A stretch of 64,000 nucleotides of DNA, taken from Callipepla californica brunnescens. Its lineage: Eukaryota > Chordata > Aves > Galliformes > Odontophoridae. The stretch spans positions 5,891,775 through 5,955,774 of the forward strand of contig JALIRH010000008.1 in NCBI GenBank assembly GCA_023055505.1. The letters are read 5' to 3'. The notes under the pieces were generated by a model. That model was not told the origin of the DNA and did no database searches. It saw nothing but the letters and a program-made list of their open reading frames with translations. The position numbers and the translations under genes were made by a program. This document shows, one piece after another, positions 38,827-53,506 of this stretch (position 1 is the stretch's first letter; every line of letters starts with the position of its first letter).

Positions 38827-41800
38827 GTCCGCGGGCGGGCGCCCAAGGCGGCCCCGGCACCCGGGGCTCGGCTGCACGGAGCGCCGCGAGCCGCCCGGCG
38901 CCGGAACCGCTCCGAGCCCGCTCCGGGCAGAGCCACCCGAGCGCTGCGCCGCTGCCCGGGAGCGGACGGAACGCTGCGCTGCACCGGCGGCGGTCCGCGG
39001 AAACTAAGCGGGCGGGCGTGTTCGCGGGGTTGAGCGGGGGGTTTCTGCAGTATTTCATCTCTCTAGGCTACGCACGTCCAGCCGAATTATACTTTGGGAT
39101 GCCAAAAATAAGTGCTGAGTCACGGCCAGAGCAAGTTCTGTCAAACCACTGCAAGCTACACAAGTCAAAAAGTGAGCGCTTCCATCACTGCTCATTAATA
39201 TCTTTAAATGCTAACTTGGAACATCAGTGTTTTCTAATCCTTATAACCCATCTCCAGGAGCACCGTCAGACACTGTGAGGTGGTGTGCTTTCCCTCGCAC
39301 ACACTGCTCAGCTCAGAGCTCCACACATCTCACTTCAGCCTCTTCTTGCACTGCCTATGCACATCCCTCCCCAAAACTTACTATAAGGAGGAAAACAAGG
39401 AAGATTAACTTCTCACAGAGACACAGTAGCAGTCCTTACACTGCACTCCTTAGGAGTGGCATGAAGTAGATCTCTTGTGGGCAGAGGCAATAAGAGCTTA
39501 CAGAGGTGAACGACTTACAGTACTTCCCACTGTTTTTCTCCTCAAATTCTACTTCCCCAAATGCTGCCTATGCTGTGTACTTCTGGGGTGGAAAGTGCAA
39601 GAAATTTGTACACCAATTTTCAGGATGATGTTTACTTTCACGTTACTTTTGTTTTACCGAAGTCTTCAGACCTTAGCGAGCTCAAAGAAGTGAAAAGAGA
39701 AAAACCTGTGCTTACACCACAAACAATGGAGAGGAGAATCTCAGACCTTAAAGCTGCAAATTTGAATCTTCAGCCAAGATAGCTCAGGCTGAGATGCAGT
39801 GCAGTGATAGTTTGCTTCAGACACTCATCATGGACAGGACAAGTGCAAGATGATGGCAGTGGGTTTCTGTGGGGATCTGGAGGTGCCTGCAGGGCTGCCA
39901 CACTCAGAATGTCCTCTGAACTGATGTAGGAAGCAGGACTAACATTCAATTCCCTCTCCCAGCAAGAGTGATCCCAGGGATCGGCCTCTTGGCTTCCATC
40001 TGGGAGAGAAGCTCTAGAATGGGCAATGTTTGAAAAGGGGAAAGCCTATGCCTTGGTGAATGTTTTGCTTTCTCTTCCTCAGTTTCTAACAGAATTCTTC
40101 CCCCTAAGCACCTTCCCAGAGCAGCACTGTCTCCTAGCACTTCCTCTGGAAGCAGGCAGAATTTTTTTTCAGTATAAGATGGGTTGTGGTTGTTCCTGTC
40201 TGCACCAAGCACATTGCAAAAAGTGAACTTGGAAAGACCTGCACAGTTTGTAATACTAATTCCACAGAAAAAGATGAGAGAACTTTTCTATCTGTCCAGC
40301 TAGCTTTAGACCCCTAGGTCTGAAGACTGAACAATGCAGAGAAGCATGAGACACGCATGAGAATCGTAGTTTGAAGCTGTATGTTGGCAAACATACCAAA
40401 AGCAGAGAACTTCCAAACTTAGTTCTTCCCATATATGTTCATCTCCATGTTAAGTTCCTCACTTACAGCATGGATGAACCTTCATGCTCCCTCAGCTCCA
40501 CATAAAAGTGATTAGGAAATGTTTCCTACACACATATAACAAGTACTGAGCTCTGGCCCTCCAATCCCTCTCAATAACGAAAATCAATTTACTATGATTT
40601 TTCTCTCTTGGTTTCTGGGTATATCCAAAAGGCAACATGTGCTCTGGTTCCTGCAGCAGCCCAAGTAAGCAAGCAAAGCCCATCTCTAAATCCACAGGAC
40701 AGCACAAACAATGAATTGAGATTTATGAATTATAAGTAGTACGTTTTCATGCATCACATTTTCTATTTAAGGTACTTAAAGAATCTGCATTAATTCTAAC
40801 AACCCCCTCAGTACAGCAATATTAGAATCATCATTCTTATAATGGAACAAAAGTTGAAAATTATGACGAGTTAATTTCTTGTTTTCACAGATTTTAGAAA
40901 TCCACATGATCTGTCTGGTGACATAGCTTCCCTACTACATCTGTCCTCCAGTGAATTCAAACTTCACCACCTCTATTTCGACCCTTTCAAACCCATTAAC
41001 CAGGAAGCTGGGGTGCTGGTATCTCAGTGAGCTGAGAAGTGACTACAGTGCTCTCCTAGGTCATTGGGCAGAAGTTAGAATCTACTTCTTTGAGTACAAC
41101 CTTGTAGAGCCACAACAAGAAAAGCCCACACAGATTAGGAAATCAGTGCCTGCATAAATGGATCATTAGTTCAAAGATTCTGAACAGAGGATAAATATTG
41201 TGAATGCCTCATTTGAGAAATGAGGATGACATTCAGAAACACTTAGCACTGCAGAAGTAGCTGACTTTAAGATGTCTCAAGTCAGTCTGTCTAAAAGCAG
41301 AGCCACTCGTACTCTCAAACGTACTTCCAAAGCTTACTACATACTTCATATCCTATAACATAGACAAGTTTATATCCCAAACACATCAGATAAGGAAGAA
41401 AAAACAACACTACTTTCAGAACGCACAAGCATAATACTCACAAGTTAAGAAGAAAGCTGTTAGTGTTCTTTTTCTTATTGTTCATATCCTATTTTCAGAT
41501 CCCAGAGTCTCAAGGAGTAACTAAAGTAACTGATTTCTCTGTAGAGTTAGTGTTCAAGTGTTTCCTTCATGCAAAATTTAGTTAGACAGAGGCAGTCAAA
41601 AGTTCCCACCAACAGAGAAGCAAGACAGCCAAAGGTTTTTTAGAGAAGTTTTTTCCTTAACACAGTAATGACTGCTTGTCTTGTGCCAGCAGTAAACAAG
41701 GCAGAGATATCTCAGAAGACATAATACAATCAACTGATAAACAACAGCAGCAGTTATTAGAACACAGAACAATGAAAAATTCATTCTACTTACTTGTCAT

Positions 41801-43241
41801 GGATTCTGCAAAACCAAAAGGGCAAATTGTAGTGGTTACAGTCTGGTGCAGAAGCCTCTAACTGAGAATGACCTCTGAGAAGGCAGTTCCCATTTGGGAA
41901 ATTAGAAAGCCTACTTGCACCGCCTGCTGCAACCCAGGACAAGTCTGTGTTCATTAAAACTTGCTTTGTAATGACATTAAACCCCTTGAAGTCGTTACAG
42001 TGTCACAAGCCTCATCAGAAACAGACTGGCCCCTAGTTCATCTCACAGAACTCTGGTGTTGTCATTTTGGCTTTGAAATGTACTGATGCAGACACATCAC
42101 ACAGATACTTCACACAACTTCTGATTTTCAAATGGTATTACTGAATAGCAGTTTCCAGACTGTTTTACAGCAACCACATGCCACTACTGAAAGGTCAGTT
42201 TCAAAAGAGAAATCAAACACAAAAGTCTCAGTAAGAAGCCTGGGACCATGACTGTCACAGGAGCATTAAAACCAAGTTATACAAGACTGCTGATGCTGCA
42301 GTAGACAATGCTTTTGGTTCTGTCGTTGTTTTCAAAAGGACAGTCAGACTGAGGTGCAAGAACTCAGCTCTCTTGGAGCTTCTTGAAGCTCATCGTAGCT
42401 TGATTTAGACTGAATTCTGACTTATCCAAACTCCTTGGATTATAAGGTCACTGTGTATCCATTCTGCCACGTCAGCTACTACACATGTGAAGGAAACTCA
42501 TTTAACTGTTACTGATGCTTTTGATAGTATCAATACTTGTCCACTGAACTGGTCAAGTGAGAAAATAAGCCATTATGGCTTCCCATGGGAAAAGCACTGA
42601 CCTTACAGTCAGCAAGAAGTGACTGTAATGATCTTTCTGTCCCATCTTTTTCTTTTCAAGTAAATAAGACATCCCAAAATAATTACTTGTGGAAAGCCAC
42701 AAGATGCATACTTCAGATCACAGCAACTACGGAATGCAAATCCATAGCACATTAGCTGTTATATCAAATTCTGTCACAAGGAGCTGATGCAGTTAGATGT
42801 ATCACCCAGATTTCCACATGATGCATTTCTGAAAAACTAATATGTTTATCTCAGTCAATAACCATATATATATTATTTTTTCAGATGAAACAAATTATGT
42901 TTTGTTTCAAAACTGCTTTCTGAGTCCACTCAGTGGATAGTTTCCTCCATGTTTTAGATAGCTATCAAACAAATAAAGAGGTATGTCTGAACCAGATTAT
43001 TCTCCTGAAAAGACAGAACTTACCCTGCATTCTGCCTTGATTCCCAAAGAAAAATCCTGAATTTTCTGTTACTTTGGGAAACTATGATAACCGAAGGCAG
43101 ATTTATTCACATCCTCCCTATAAATATACACTACTGCTTTAACCAAAACATTCCAGACATTCGACTTTGTTATATATTCCTAACGTTCCTCAAATATTAG
43201 CTATGTCTATGAGTTTTATTATTTCACAATCTCTCAGTATC

Positions 43242-43263
43242 AAAAAAAAAAAAAAAAAAAAAA
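43242..43263 (+). repeat. A22 homopolymer
   Basis: Twenty-two consecutive A in the intergenic region. It could be the remnant of a retroposed RNA tail, but nothing upstream was recognised as a retrogene. Confidence 0.97.
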
Positions 43264-45188
43264 TCCTGCATTAATTGCTACTTCCATAAAAGCTACAGTT
43301 TTGTTGTTAGAAAAGCATCACGATTTAGCAACATGCCTCAGAGCTAAAAGAGATATCAACACTAATACATTTTTCCCGTTGTGTTTAAAAAGAAAAAAGC
43401 CTTTGTTTCCCCAGCCCTGGGATACTTACCCAATGATATCACCTAGGCTTGATTAATATCCATTTGAACTCTTTCTACACAGACTGATTACCAACATCTG
43501 AAACTCCAGGAAACTCCATCTGCAACTTTTAGAATATGTCACATATTTCAGTTCCCTCACTTGAAGGGCAGAGGGGAGGGGAGAGAACCTTGAAGGTTTT
43601 CAGCTATCACTTTTACACATTTCTGAGAATACTCCTGCAACTGTGAGGTCTTTGTCTTGAAAGCATTTCGTTTCAGTGAATTTAAATCACTAAGTATTCC
43701 AGGCATAACGTGTGGCCTGTGTGAATGCAAAACAAACAAAAAAGTCTGTGTTAATTGCTTAGATGCAATAACTTAGACAACGGGATTTAAGAGAGATTCT
43801 GCTAATCCACCTTACTTCACGGGTTTCAGTTAATAACTTCAGCACTGACTGTTTTCGCAGTAAAGCTGCTAAGTGGTTGTAATTTTTTCAGTTTGCTTCA
43901 CCCCCCTTCAAGATTTACAATGATACAAATCTTTGGCAATTTTCCCTGGGAGATCTTTTGTTTCTTCAACTTGAAAATATCCATTGACATCAAAAGCAAA
44001 GTCAGTACAGTTTATTATCCATTAGACTATTTGAATATGATTCTTCTACTAAAGGCTGTGACTGCAGGCAACCATCTGGGCTATGAGCACACAAAAGGCT
44101 GATTTAAGGGCGCATGCACAAAAGCACCATGGGGATATGGAAGTGTGTACCACACAAAGACTCCCAATTGTCTTTGCTTTCATGCTTTCTCGAAGGTGCC
44201 ATAAGCATCTAATCAGAGAATTAAGCATCAGAGAGGCAGCCCTCAGATGGCAGACGTCAGCTCCAGTGAGGACAGATGGTGGGCAAAGGTGAAAAGCACA
44301 CAATGCACCAGGGCTGATCTGTACTGGGAAGCAGTTTCACTCCTCAGTTACAGCAGCCATGGCCCGAACCTATTTTCTTTCTGGGACTCACAACTACAGG
44401 CCCACTTGCCAGTAACTCACAGACTCACTTCCCATGTCTTCTACAAGGTGTTACCAGCACTAACTGGCAGCACTTACAGGTATCTGGGAAAGAAAACAAC
44501 GTGTTTTGCTGCAGAGATATTAGTTTGGCACAGCCATTTGTCAGGGGAACACAACTCACTGGCTGCCTTTTAGAATAGAAACCTGAGGTCTGAGAACATA
44601 CAACAACTTCACTTAACTCACAAAAGATACACCTGAAAAGCATTATTCACTTACTTTTCCATCATCTAGTATGTTACAATTGCTTTAAAAACAGGATTCA
44701 TAAAGAAATGTTACCCTTGGACAGAGCCTTTCCATACCTTAATGCTTACGGAGCTTAAGGTGATACTGGATACACTGTAGCATACATCCTACTGGTAACA
44801 AAAATCCAAATGGCTAAGTGGACTTTCAGCTCATCTCCCACTTCTTCAATGTTTCTGAGAGGATAAAATAGTTCTACATAGTATTTAAACTGCAAGGATA
44901 CAGCGACTCTCCAGGCAATAAAGCCCAAATGCTGAAATAAAAAGCAAGATGTCTGTAGGAAAACTGAAATATCAGAGGTTGTGGATCAATAGCCAGGCAC
45001 CAGCCTTCTGAAATGGCACGGTCTTTCCTGAATTTGTAACACATTTTCACTATTCTATACTACAAAAGTCCTAACTTTCTACTTTTGTAATATTATCTCT
45101 TAGAAAAAAATAGAATGAAATAATATTAATATTTATAATAAAACATAGACATGAAATGCAAGTGTAAGCACAAAGTAATCTAATTATT

Positions 45189-45206
45189 AAAAAAAAAAAA
45201 AAAAAA
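45189..45206 (+). repeat. A18 homopolymer
   Basis: Eighteen consecutive A; a short CA run lies about 40 bases further on. The Phe run in the minus-strand frame here is an artefact. Confidence 0.97.
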
Positions 45207-47121
45207 TTGTGGTCATTCTGTCTTCCTATTCCTGTGTATTTGTGCACACACACACAGATCCATGCATCCTTGGAAGACTTTTCTGGATTTACAGAATACT
45301 GCCCAGGCACGGACATGTTCAGTGTCTTTGGGAAGGTTGTCACTTGTTTGCTTCAGACTCTCTGAAAACTGATCCACGAACAAATACTCTCTTTGAGGAT
45401 TAGTCCATCTGCCTTCCAGATGGGGAAAAGGTAGTGCAGCAAGAACAGCTGCTCAGGCAAGTACAGGTCACAGAAGAATAAGGACGAAGAGTAAACTGAG
45501 AAGAGACAGTGTTGAGGAAGCGCATGAATTTTCATAGAGACTGAGATGAGCAAAACTAGAAAAACATCAATGCAGAGAAGACACAATGCACATTTAATGA
45601 TATAAAAACATAATCCAACTAAAATATATAAAAGAGAGAGAAGTAGTTCAGGACTGATACACAGTTCCCTTTCTTAAAACAAAGTGATTTTCATCTAAAA
45701 GCCACTACCTAGAGAGCCACCATTTCTTTCCCACCTCTATCACAGAAATCCAACAAACTGAATATGAAAGCGTGTGGACAGTGGTAGATGTGCTGTTCAG
45801 ACTGGTGAAGATAAGAGCGAGGCAGGATTCCCGTTATATCAATCTGCTTTTCTTAGAAATTAATGCTGGTGTATACTTTGTCTCTCAGATCAGCTTACCT
45901 CCCAGATGCGAGCAGGCATTGAGCTTGAGTCGGAAGCCATCATGCTTCAGACAACTGATGTGCAAGCTACTTAGCAGTTTGAGTTTCTCTGAATTCACTG
46001 GGAGCAAAAGAGATTTAACAGAGACTGAGGAGAGGGAGAGATGTGTGGACACAAAACAATGACTTCATAAACTCTAGGTTTCTTAATTTATGCTTTTTCA
46101 GTGTGTTGGGTCTACACACTGCAGCACAGCACTGATCCCTCCAAGTGTTTCACCTCTAATTGATTACTTCCTGGATGCCACCATCCAAACATTTTCACTT
46201 GCAAACTGCTTGCCTGGAAAATGTGCTGTCACACACTGACATCAGTGGCACTAGGAAGCATAGCCAGGGCACGGAACTGGATATGCCAAGACCTCCTTTC
46301 CTTTGAAAGATGACCTATTTCATATGTAAAATTACTATTGCGTGGCATTCCACTGTTTGGTGCATTTCAGCTGTTTTCACTTTTTTAGGTGAAGTTAGAA
46401 CTTCAAACTCATTAAAAGGCATTTAATGGAAACAAAATTGCTTGGTTGCACTGATGAATTTTACCCTTACTAAATTCTAAAATATTTTACAAGATATATA
46501 TGTTATGCACTTCAGATGCACAACCTCCCGCATTTAGTATCTACATTTCCAGATCGTTCTGTCAAGAAAAGCGATTATGTCTGAACAGTGACTTCTTCCC
46601 AGTTCCGATCTATGATAGAGGTACAATTTGGCTAAGAAAGAAAAAAAGAAAATGTAACAGAAACCTTACATTTTTTGTCGTCTGAGTTCAGAAGCTAACT
46701 GAGAACAATTGCATATTCAAGCCATCACACGACTGCTTGCCAGAACAATAAAACCTGTCTGAGGATGCAGAGAATACTAAAAATCATAAACGTTTAAAAA
46801 AGCAAACAAACTCAGTGACATATTTGGAGATAAGTGATACTACTCACAGGCTCTGTTTGCATCTTACTAGAAACATGTAAGGTACCATATATAAAAAAAC
46901 TCAGCATAAAAATGCTAACATACTCCTCAACGTTCATTTGCTGAGTTTTGAACTAAGCAAAGCAAGTTTAACTGGTTCTGCCCTTCAGTGCCTGAATCCA
47001 ACATGCCCCTCTCAGCCGCCAAGCCACACTCATCTCCCAGCAGTACACACCATATTGCACAGCTGCAAAACAAACCAGCAGACCCTTAACAGTACACCTG
47101 CACAACGCTAAAATCTGTAAA

Positions 47122-47122
47122 T

Positions 47123-47153
<31 letters not shown>
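47122..47153 (+). repeat. (AC)n(AT)n compound microsatellite
   Basis: About ten AC units pass directly into about five AT units. Tyr-Ile-Cys-Val repeats in overlapping minus-strand frames come from this tract. Confidence 0.96.
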
Positions 47154-50100
47154 AACACATGTATGCATTCACAAGCAAAGACTTGCAGAAAAAAAACCTT
47201 ACTTTCCTGTGGTAAGCCCAAATTCTGCCAGAAAGATGTTTTCACGTCCTTTCTGTACAAGCAATTGCAAACTAAAGATGCAGTCTTCTTGAGATGCATA
47301 AAAAACCATGAGCGAACATTTGATGAGAAAAGATAAAGGACCTAAAAGGCTTATTATGAAATAGATGGAAGAACTGTCCCCTTCATTCAGAAAAAGGGAA
47401 GCAGGGATTGTTACCCTGTCACCTCTCCTTGTTTTCATGCAGTAAAACATTGCCAGCATTAGACAAATCAAAACTACACATCCCATATGTTACTGAAGAT
47501 CATATGCTTAGCTAGTTTTGTCAGAGTTTTTGCATGAAGAGCATGTGAAAGACAACTATTTCAGTACTGGGTTAGGCAACTGTATTTTATTCTAAAGTAG
47601 CACTGAAGAACTGAATGCAAGAGCTTCATCTTGTTTAAAGACAAGGGTCAGGAATCTATCCTGAAATTTTCTCATTAAGCATCTATATTGTTAATGACAA
47701 CGTTTAGCTTTGAGATTGACGTTCCAAGGAAGCCAGACTCCCTTTGTTCCTGCTCTCTTCTGAATGCAGCCTCTGTAAGGGGGGCAGGGGGAGTGTTTAA
47801 ATGAGATTTGTTCCCTCTCATACGCTATAGCAATGAGTCCAATTCCAAAACACAAGATTAGAGAAACACTGCTAACTCTGAGTCTCAAATGATGCTTAGT
47901 AGAATACTACGTCAGTACCTTAACATAAAATCAGCCCTTGTTTGAATAAGACTTGAAACATTTGTGTTCAGAATTAGGTATCCCAGACTGAGGGATTGTC
48001 CAGTAGTACATTGTACATATCTCTTGTGCTGGCTGGGCTTGAGCCCACCAGAACCTCCAGGCACCTCCAGCAGGAGCAGAACCAACTGAACACCTTACTG
48101 CAGAGAGACACCAGCCCCTGCTAGGCTGCACTCAGAGCAGCAAAGCAGGAAGGAGAACCAGCCCTAGCACTCTCACTGCCAGCAGCTTGTTGGTGTAGCA
48201 GCCTAGAGGAGCATGGGGCTGCATTAACCCACCACTTCTCGCTACTGGCAAGGAGTGATCTTACAAAGATATCTCCTCCCTGTACTATGTGGTCTTCAGC
48301 ATGCAAAGGAGGCAACTGCACCCAGTGGATGGAGGAAGATTCCTCTGCTGTTTCAGCACTTCAGTGGTCCTTGTTAGAACCTGATATACCAGAACAGGAA
48401 TAGAATATTCAATCCTTCCCTTCAGAAATAATTCAAGAACACAGGCCTTTCTCTCCCAAGTACTTTGTGGCAGGATGCTGAAGTGAACCGTGAACACAGA
48501 GATCCGGCATATTCGGGGAAGTTGCCCACAGCCCCTATAACAAGAGACCTGGGTGAGGAGCAGGCTGCTTGAGAAGCCTGGTAATCACATGCTAGTGAAA
48601 CTGCAAGTCAGCAGCTATATCATTAAAAGGCAATAATATTACTATGATGCAGAAAGCTCAGTTCAGAGGTGGAGATAAATAGCATGCTGCTAAACTAACT
48701 TTCAGATTGGTGAGTAAATGAATGCAAGTTCAAATTAAACTTCCCTTTATCATACCACAACGTTACTATAAGGTATGTTAGAAGGTTGTTTGTTTTTTTC
48801 TTTTTTAATTAAAAAGTTATGTAAATGACAAGACAGCAGGCTTTTAGAAGTTTACATATATCCAGCTAGGTATTTATTATATAGCTCTGATCTGCCATCC
48901 GTATAAATTGCTAACGCTTCTAAAAGCTGTTATCTTGAGCTCTTTAGACCAACACAAAGAAGTCAACTTTGACAAGATCCTTTACAATTTTCTTAGGTTA
49001 AAAGAAAGTCTCACATTCAAGATGCACTGAGCTGCCTTTTTTTCCCCAAACCATATATCATGCTGTCAGAATGTATTCAAAATCTAGAAGATGAAAGGAG
49101 GATGCTTCTGAGAAACTAAAAACAACAAAAAGCATGTTCAGTAAAAGAGGTGCTCACCAAGGAACATCCGTTTAAAGTGAACACTATAAACTTAACTATA
49201 TTGTTCAACTGGTGACTGTTTACACGAGCAAACTCATAAGGTAGTAACTCACTTTCTTACTAAAGGGAGGTTTCAGGATTTATTTCTTTTTAATAATTAT
49301 TATTTTCTTTGCTTTGTGTTTGTTTTGTTTTTAAGGAGTAGGTTTCTGTTCCATTGTTTAAATCATTGCTTTTTGCTTTTGAAACACCAGTCATCTTGCT
49401 ACTGAGACATGATTCCATTCAAATGTTTTTCTGTCTGGACTGCTAGGTGCTAGGCAGTCCCACCTGCCTTTGTTCTCTCTGTTTTTACTTCTGAGAGCGG
49501 ACCAAGAGAACTGAAAAGGTTAAATACAATTCAACCAGTATCTCTAAATCTTAATTCTAATATATATATTTACAGATTCTCACTACAGGAAGAAATTTAA
49601 AAAAAATTGTTGGTATTTCTCCTCATACAGAAGTAAATATCCTAGGAATTAAAAATAATGCCTTCAAAAATTCCATCTAAAGAATAAAGCAAATTCAAAA
49701 CTACAGTCTTTCTACCAACAATATGAAAGGACTTTCTGATTTGTTAGTATAAGATAACATCTTTCTGAAGTTATAAAGTGAAGATGAAAATATAGCTATC
49801 AACGTTTGGATTAAATAATGTTAAGATCTCATGTATTAAGATCTGAATTACACAACATTGAGACCATGATATATGTAGCTTGATGAGAAATAAAAAAGTT
49901 TGTGAACTATAGTAAGAAATTTCAGCCACAATAAAAAAATAAAAAGGACAAAAATCCAAATCACACACATAGCAACACCTTATCCATAAACCTTATCCAG
50001 CACTTAACAAAATGATGCAGCAATTTTATTTTCATTCCAGCATAGCAAAATAGAGTCTCTTGAAAACAACTATCTAGAGGAAAGAAGACTGACTGATAAC

Positions 50101-51042
50101 GTTAATTAATGCTTCTGATAAATGTAATTTGAAGTAGCGTTGCATTCAGAGCAAAAAATTAAAGAAAAATAAAAATCAAGATCTGGTCCAGGTACCTACA
50201 ACAGGTTACAAAGACGACTATAGTTCAAATGTATCGTTAGGGCTTTTTAAGCCATTTCAAATCCAGTGGTTGACTTTTGAAATCAAATAAAACTACATTT
50301 GCACTACTTTTCTATAAGAGGAATAGCTCAGGATTTCAGCTGTGAAAATGAATTGATGAGGAAATTCTATTATTGCTCTTGTTTTCAAGAAAAATAAAAT
50401 GATTAATACCTGCTAATTGTATTAGTAAGCAACACTAATGCAATGACAGCATCACCTAATCTTCAAGACAATGTACTGAAGTCTTATTCAGTGTAAAACT
50501 CCAGTAGAAATACAGTTGGCATACACCGAAGGACAGCCTTAACAGCTGAGCAGTCCCTCTCTTCCACTACTGTGTGTCAGCCACCACAACTACAGCTCTA
50601 GCTCCAGCCAAAATGCCTCTGCAAGGTTAGCGAAGGAGTGGAGAGAGGGAGACATTGTCAAGGAGCAGAAGAAATGCACAGAGCCTCTCAGACTAGAAAC
50701 TATGAATTGAGTGAAAATGTAGCTGAAGCTCAGTGTTGCTCCTCCACACTTTTAAGGACAAAAGCCTTCTTAAGGACTAGTTCCAAGGGCAACAGACAAC
50801 AGACATTTCCAGAACTGTGCTCCAAGTGAGCCAGGAAAGTCACTGGCTGATCATGAGCCAATAGAGAAGAATAAGTCTTATAAGAGAAAAAGCCTTAACA
50901 AAAGCAATGCAGAGGGAGCTCTCCCAGTCTCCTTTACATAGTTTACCCAGCCTCTTCTACAGCTACCACAAAAGTAAAGCTCTGCTTTAAATAAGGAAAT
51001 TGTTCTGAAAGTAGCTAAGTGCACAATTAGGTGTTCTTCATT

Positions 51043-51062
51043 AAAAAAAAAAAAAAAAAAAA
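51043..51062 (+). repeat. A20 homopolymer
   Basis: Twenty consecutive A. About 200 bases downstream is a T18 run, making an inverted homopolymer pair. Confidence 0.97.
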
Positions 51063-51247
51063 CACAATTCTTGATGCATTAGTTAACTGCAATTTTGAAA
51101 CCACATACATTTTTCAGGGCGGAGCAAAAAGGACAAATTTACTTAAATTCTTCACTGCTATTGAGAACCCACTCTGAAATGGATTAATTTTAGTAATATA
51201 CAGGAAAACCTTTCCAGATGGGAAGCAGCTATTTTAAGTGTTATTTC

Positions 51248-51265
51248 TTTTTTTTTTTTTTTTTT
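51248..51265 (+). repeat. T18 homopolymer
   Basis: Eighteen consecutive T, the partner of the A20 run at 51043. I did not recognise a processed retrogene in the roughly 185 bases between them. Confidence 0.97.
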
Positions 51266-53483
51266 AATTAGATTACCATGAATTTTCATGCACCTATCGC
51301 AGAATCATACATTGAAATTAAATAATCTACTGATGCCCTACTTAAGTTTTCCCTGAAAAATTTTCTCAAGTTTTGATATTTTTCATAACTAGTGCTATCT
51401 GCCAGGCCAGGTATTTTGAAAAGTTTCCTTAATCACCTGTGTCCTTGTTTCAAAAGCAGGCTCACTTTGAAGTGAGTGGCAAATTTACCAGAAAAATTGG
51501 GAGCACTTGTTTGCACAATTATTTTTAATGAAACATTATTTAATGTCACTTCATATGCTGTACACAAAGGGCAATATTAACAGAATTTACTTCAGATCTT
51601 TATGAACCTAAGCTAGGAGTCTCCTCTCTTCACTCTGACATACCTTCACAATGTCTCCTATACGGAAACAGACACACTTCTCAGGAGAACTAGTTATTTT
51701 ATAATTATAGTCATGTTAAAGAACTACCTGCTGAAGTTATTATGTCTTACTATTAGTTATATAAGAATCCACAGAGCTCAAAGTTGGAGGCTAAAGACAG
51801 AAGCTAAATACAACAGCACTAATACAATGTAATTTCTACTTCATCTTAAGGAACATTCATTACCTCAAATAAATCAGTCCTCAGAAACAGCCCCAAAATG
51901 CATCAGCTGCTTTGCAGATACTAAAGAACAGAAATCCATAACCCAGAGAGCTCATTGCTTTAGTATTCCTTAATGGTTTTCACAGTTGCTGGCTAAACTA
52001 GAATATTCAAAAATAGAACTATTTCCTGAGAAACTGAAAAGACAGAGGTGACTACACGAAAGCTTTCAAGTATTTACATAGTCTCCCAAAATATGGTATA
52101 ATCATCCAGCTACTGTATTACATAACATTGCACAACTGAGAAGAACGTGCCAATTGGCTGCAATCCATGCTTAACAGTTTGGGAAGTTCATGTCCGAACT
52201 GCTGCCAGTTTCAGATTATTTACACATGATCAGGATTTTGCTTTGCTTTTTACTCTTTCCAGGTTAAAATAAACCCTCTGCACTTCTTATTTTCAAACCA
52301 TCACTATAGCAACCACACAGCTGCCACCTTATATTTTTTAAATTAGCCACTAATAAGAACAGAAACTTGTGAATCAAGAGGATGTTGTGATAATGGTTCA
52401 TAAAACATCTTAGTCATACAAAAAAGAAAGTAAAAAGAAAGCAAGATGTATACGAGTATGCTACCCTTTATCAAATCTTTTTAAAATTTTATTCTTGTTA
52501 AAATATACAAATAGATAAAGATATAAACTACTCAACAATGATATAACTTGAACTACAGCGTAAGTTGGTGGTAAAGTGATGTCTATGGTAAATACTCTTA
52601 GTTCACTAATGTGCTTTCCCAGACTTCCTGCATTTGTTTAACCTCGTCTGTACACCTAGAGCCATGCCAAAAAAATGTATTTTCTAGGATGAAAGTAAAT
52701 GAAACAACTCTGTCTTCCTACGCTACTCCACACAGAATATGATCTTTATCACTTCTTTTATCACTTCACATGTTAAATCCTAAAGCCACAAATTTGTGAT
52801 GAGTGCGACTTTCGTGGTACTGCAATTTATTGACTTGACAATATCAGTCCCTTCTTGCCAGGTCAAATACTACAGCTAAGTGAAATTGAAACCTCTCCCA
52901 CCACATTGAACCCCTCTGGGTCTCTAGTCACTTCCTGCCACCAATACTTTCCACCACCACCGATGCCTTCTGTATCTGGACAAAATTCAAAACTTATAGA
53001 AAGTAGATTAAAAAATAAGTTAAATTACTGCCAAAAATATGACAAAGAGGTTTTGCTTGTCCACTAGCACTTTCACAGAGAGGAAAAAAGACCTGCCCTA
53101 CTGTTTCACAGTCTTTCCAAATATTACGCCCTAAGAGGTTCCCAAATATTATATGATCTGTCAGAAAGTTTGATGAATATCATCTTGGAACGCCTTACTT
53201 AAAGTGTATATTTATTGCATATCACCCCTGCAGAAGAGGTGGAGATTTGTTGGGTGTCTCACTCAAGTGCTGCCATACTGCTCACTTTGGAAATGCTTTT
53301 TAATTTCTTTAACTGAATGTTCACTATGTTTAGAGAAGCCAAGTACTAATGATAACACTCTGCATCCTAAGCTACTAATGCATGTTCTTGGTTACAGCTT
53401 CATCTGGGTGAAAAGGTGGGTAAAACTTCTTGAAATTCATATCTTAAATCTGCTCAACTAAACACAGCATTTTAAACCCAAGG

Positions 53484-53506
53484 TTTTTTTGTTTTGTTTT
53501 GTTTTT
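53484..53506 (+). repeat. (TTTTG)n simple repeat
   Basis: Short pentanucleotide run with T7 at the start. Intergenic, no associated element recognised. Confidence 0.88.

Larger units (their letters stand above)
38230..39030 (-). promoter_or_regulatory. SPSB4: CpG island, probable SPSB4 promoter
   Basis: About 800 bases of very GC- and CpG-dense sequence stand out from the AT-rich surroundings. It contains GC boxes (for example CCCCGCCC at 38569-38576, which is GGGCGGGG in the sense direction), a CGCATGCG core at 38661-38668 resembling an NRF1 half-site, and AGATGGCGAC near 38785, similar to a YY1 site. I saw no convincing TATA box, as expected for an island promoter. It lies directly upstream of the candidate first-exon donor. 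Promoter identity is inferred from position and composition; bidirectional activity is possible. Confidence 0.8.

Noticed and set aside
38234..38877. Minus-strand open frames of 143 and 210 codons across the CpG island
   Set aside because: They are rich in Arg, Pro, Gly and Ala, overlap frames on the other strand, and their length follows from the scarcity of AT-rich stop codons. They overlap the probable 5' UTR exon, not a protein.
38310..39278. Plus-strand open frames of 142-215 codons in the island
   Set aside because: Three overlapping frames are open at once with similar biased composition, the signature of GC-rich non-coding sequence.
51298..51340. Possible CR1 end (AGAATCATACATTG)
   Set aside because: The match is short and not followed by any CR1 sequence.
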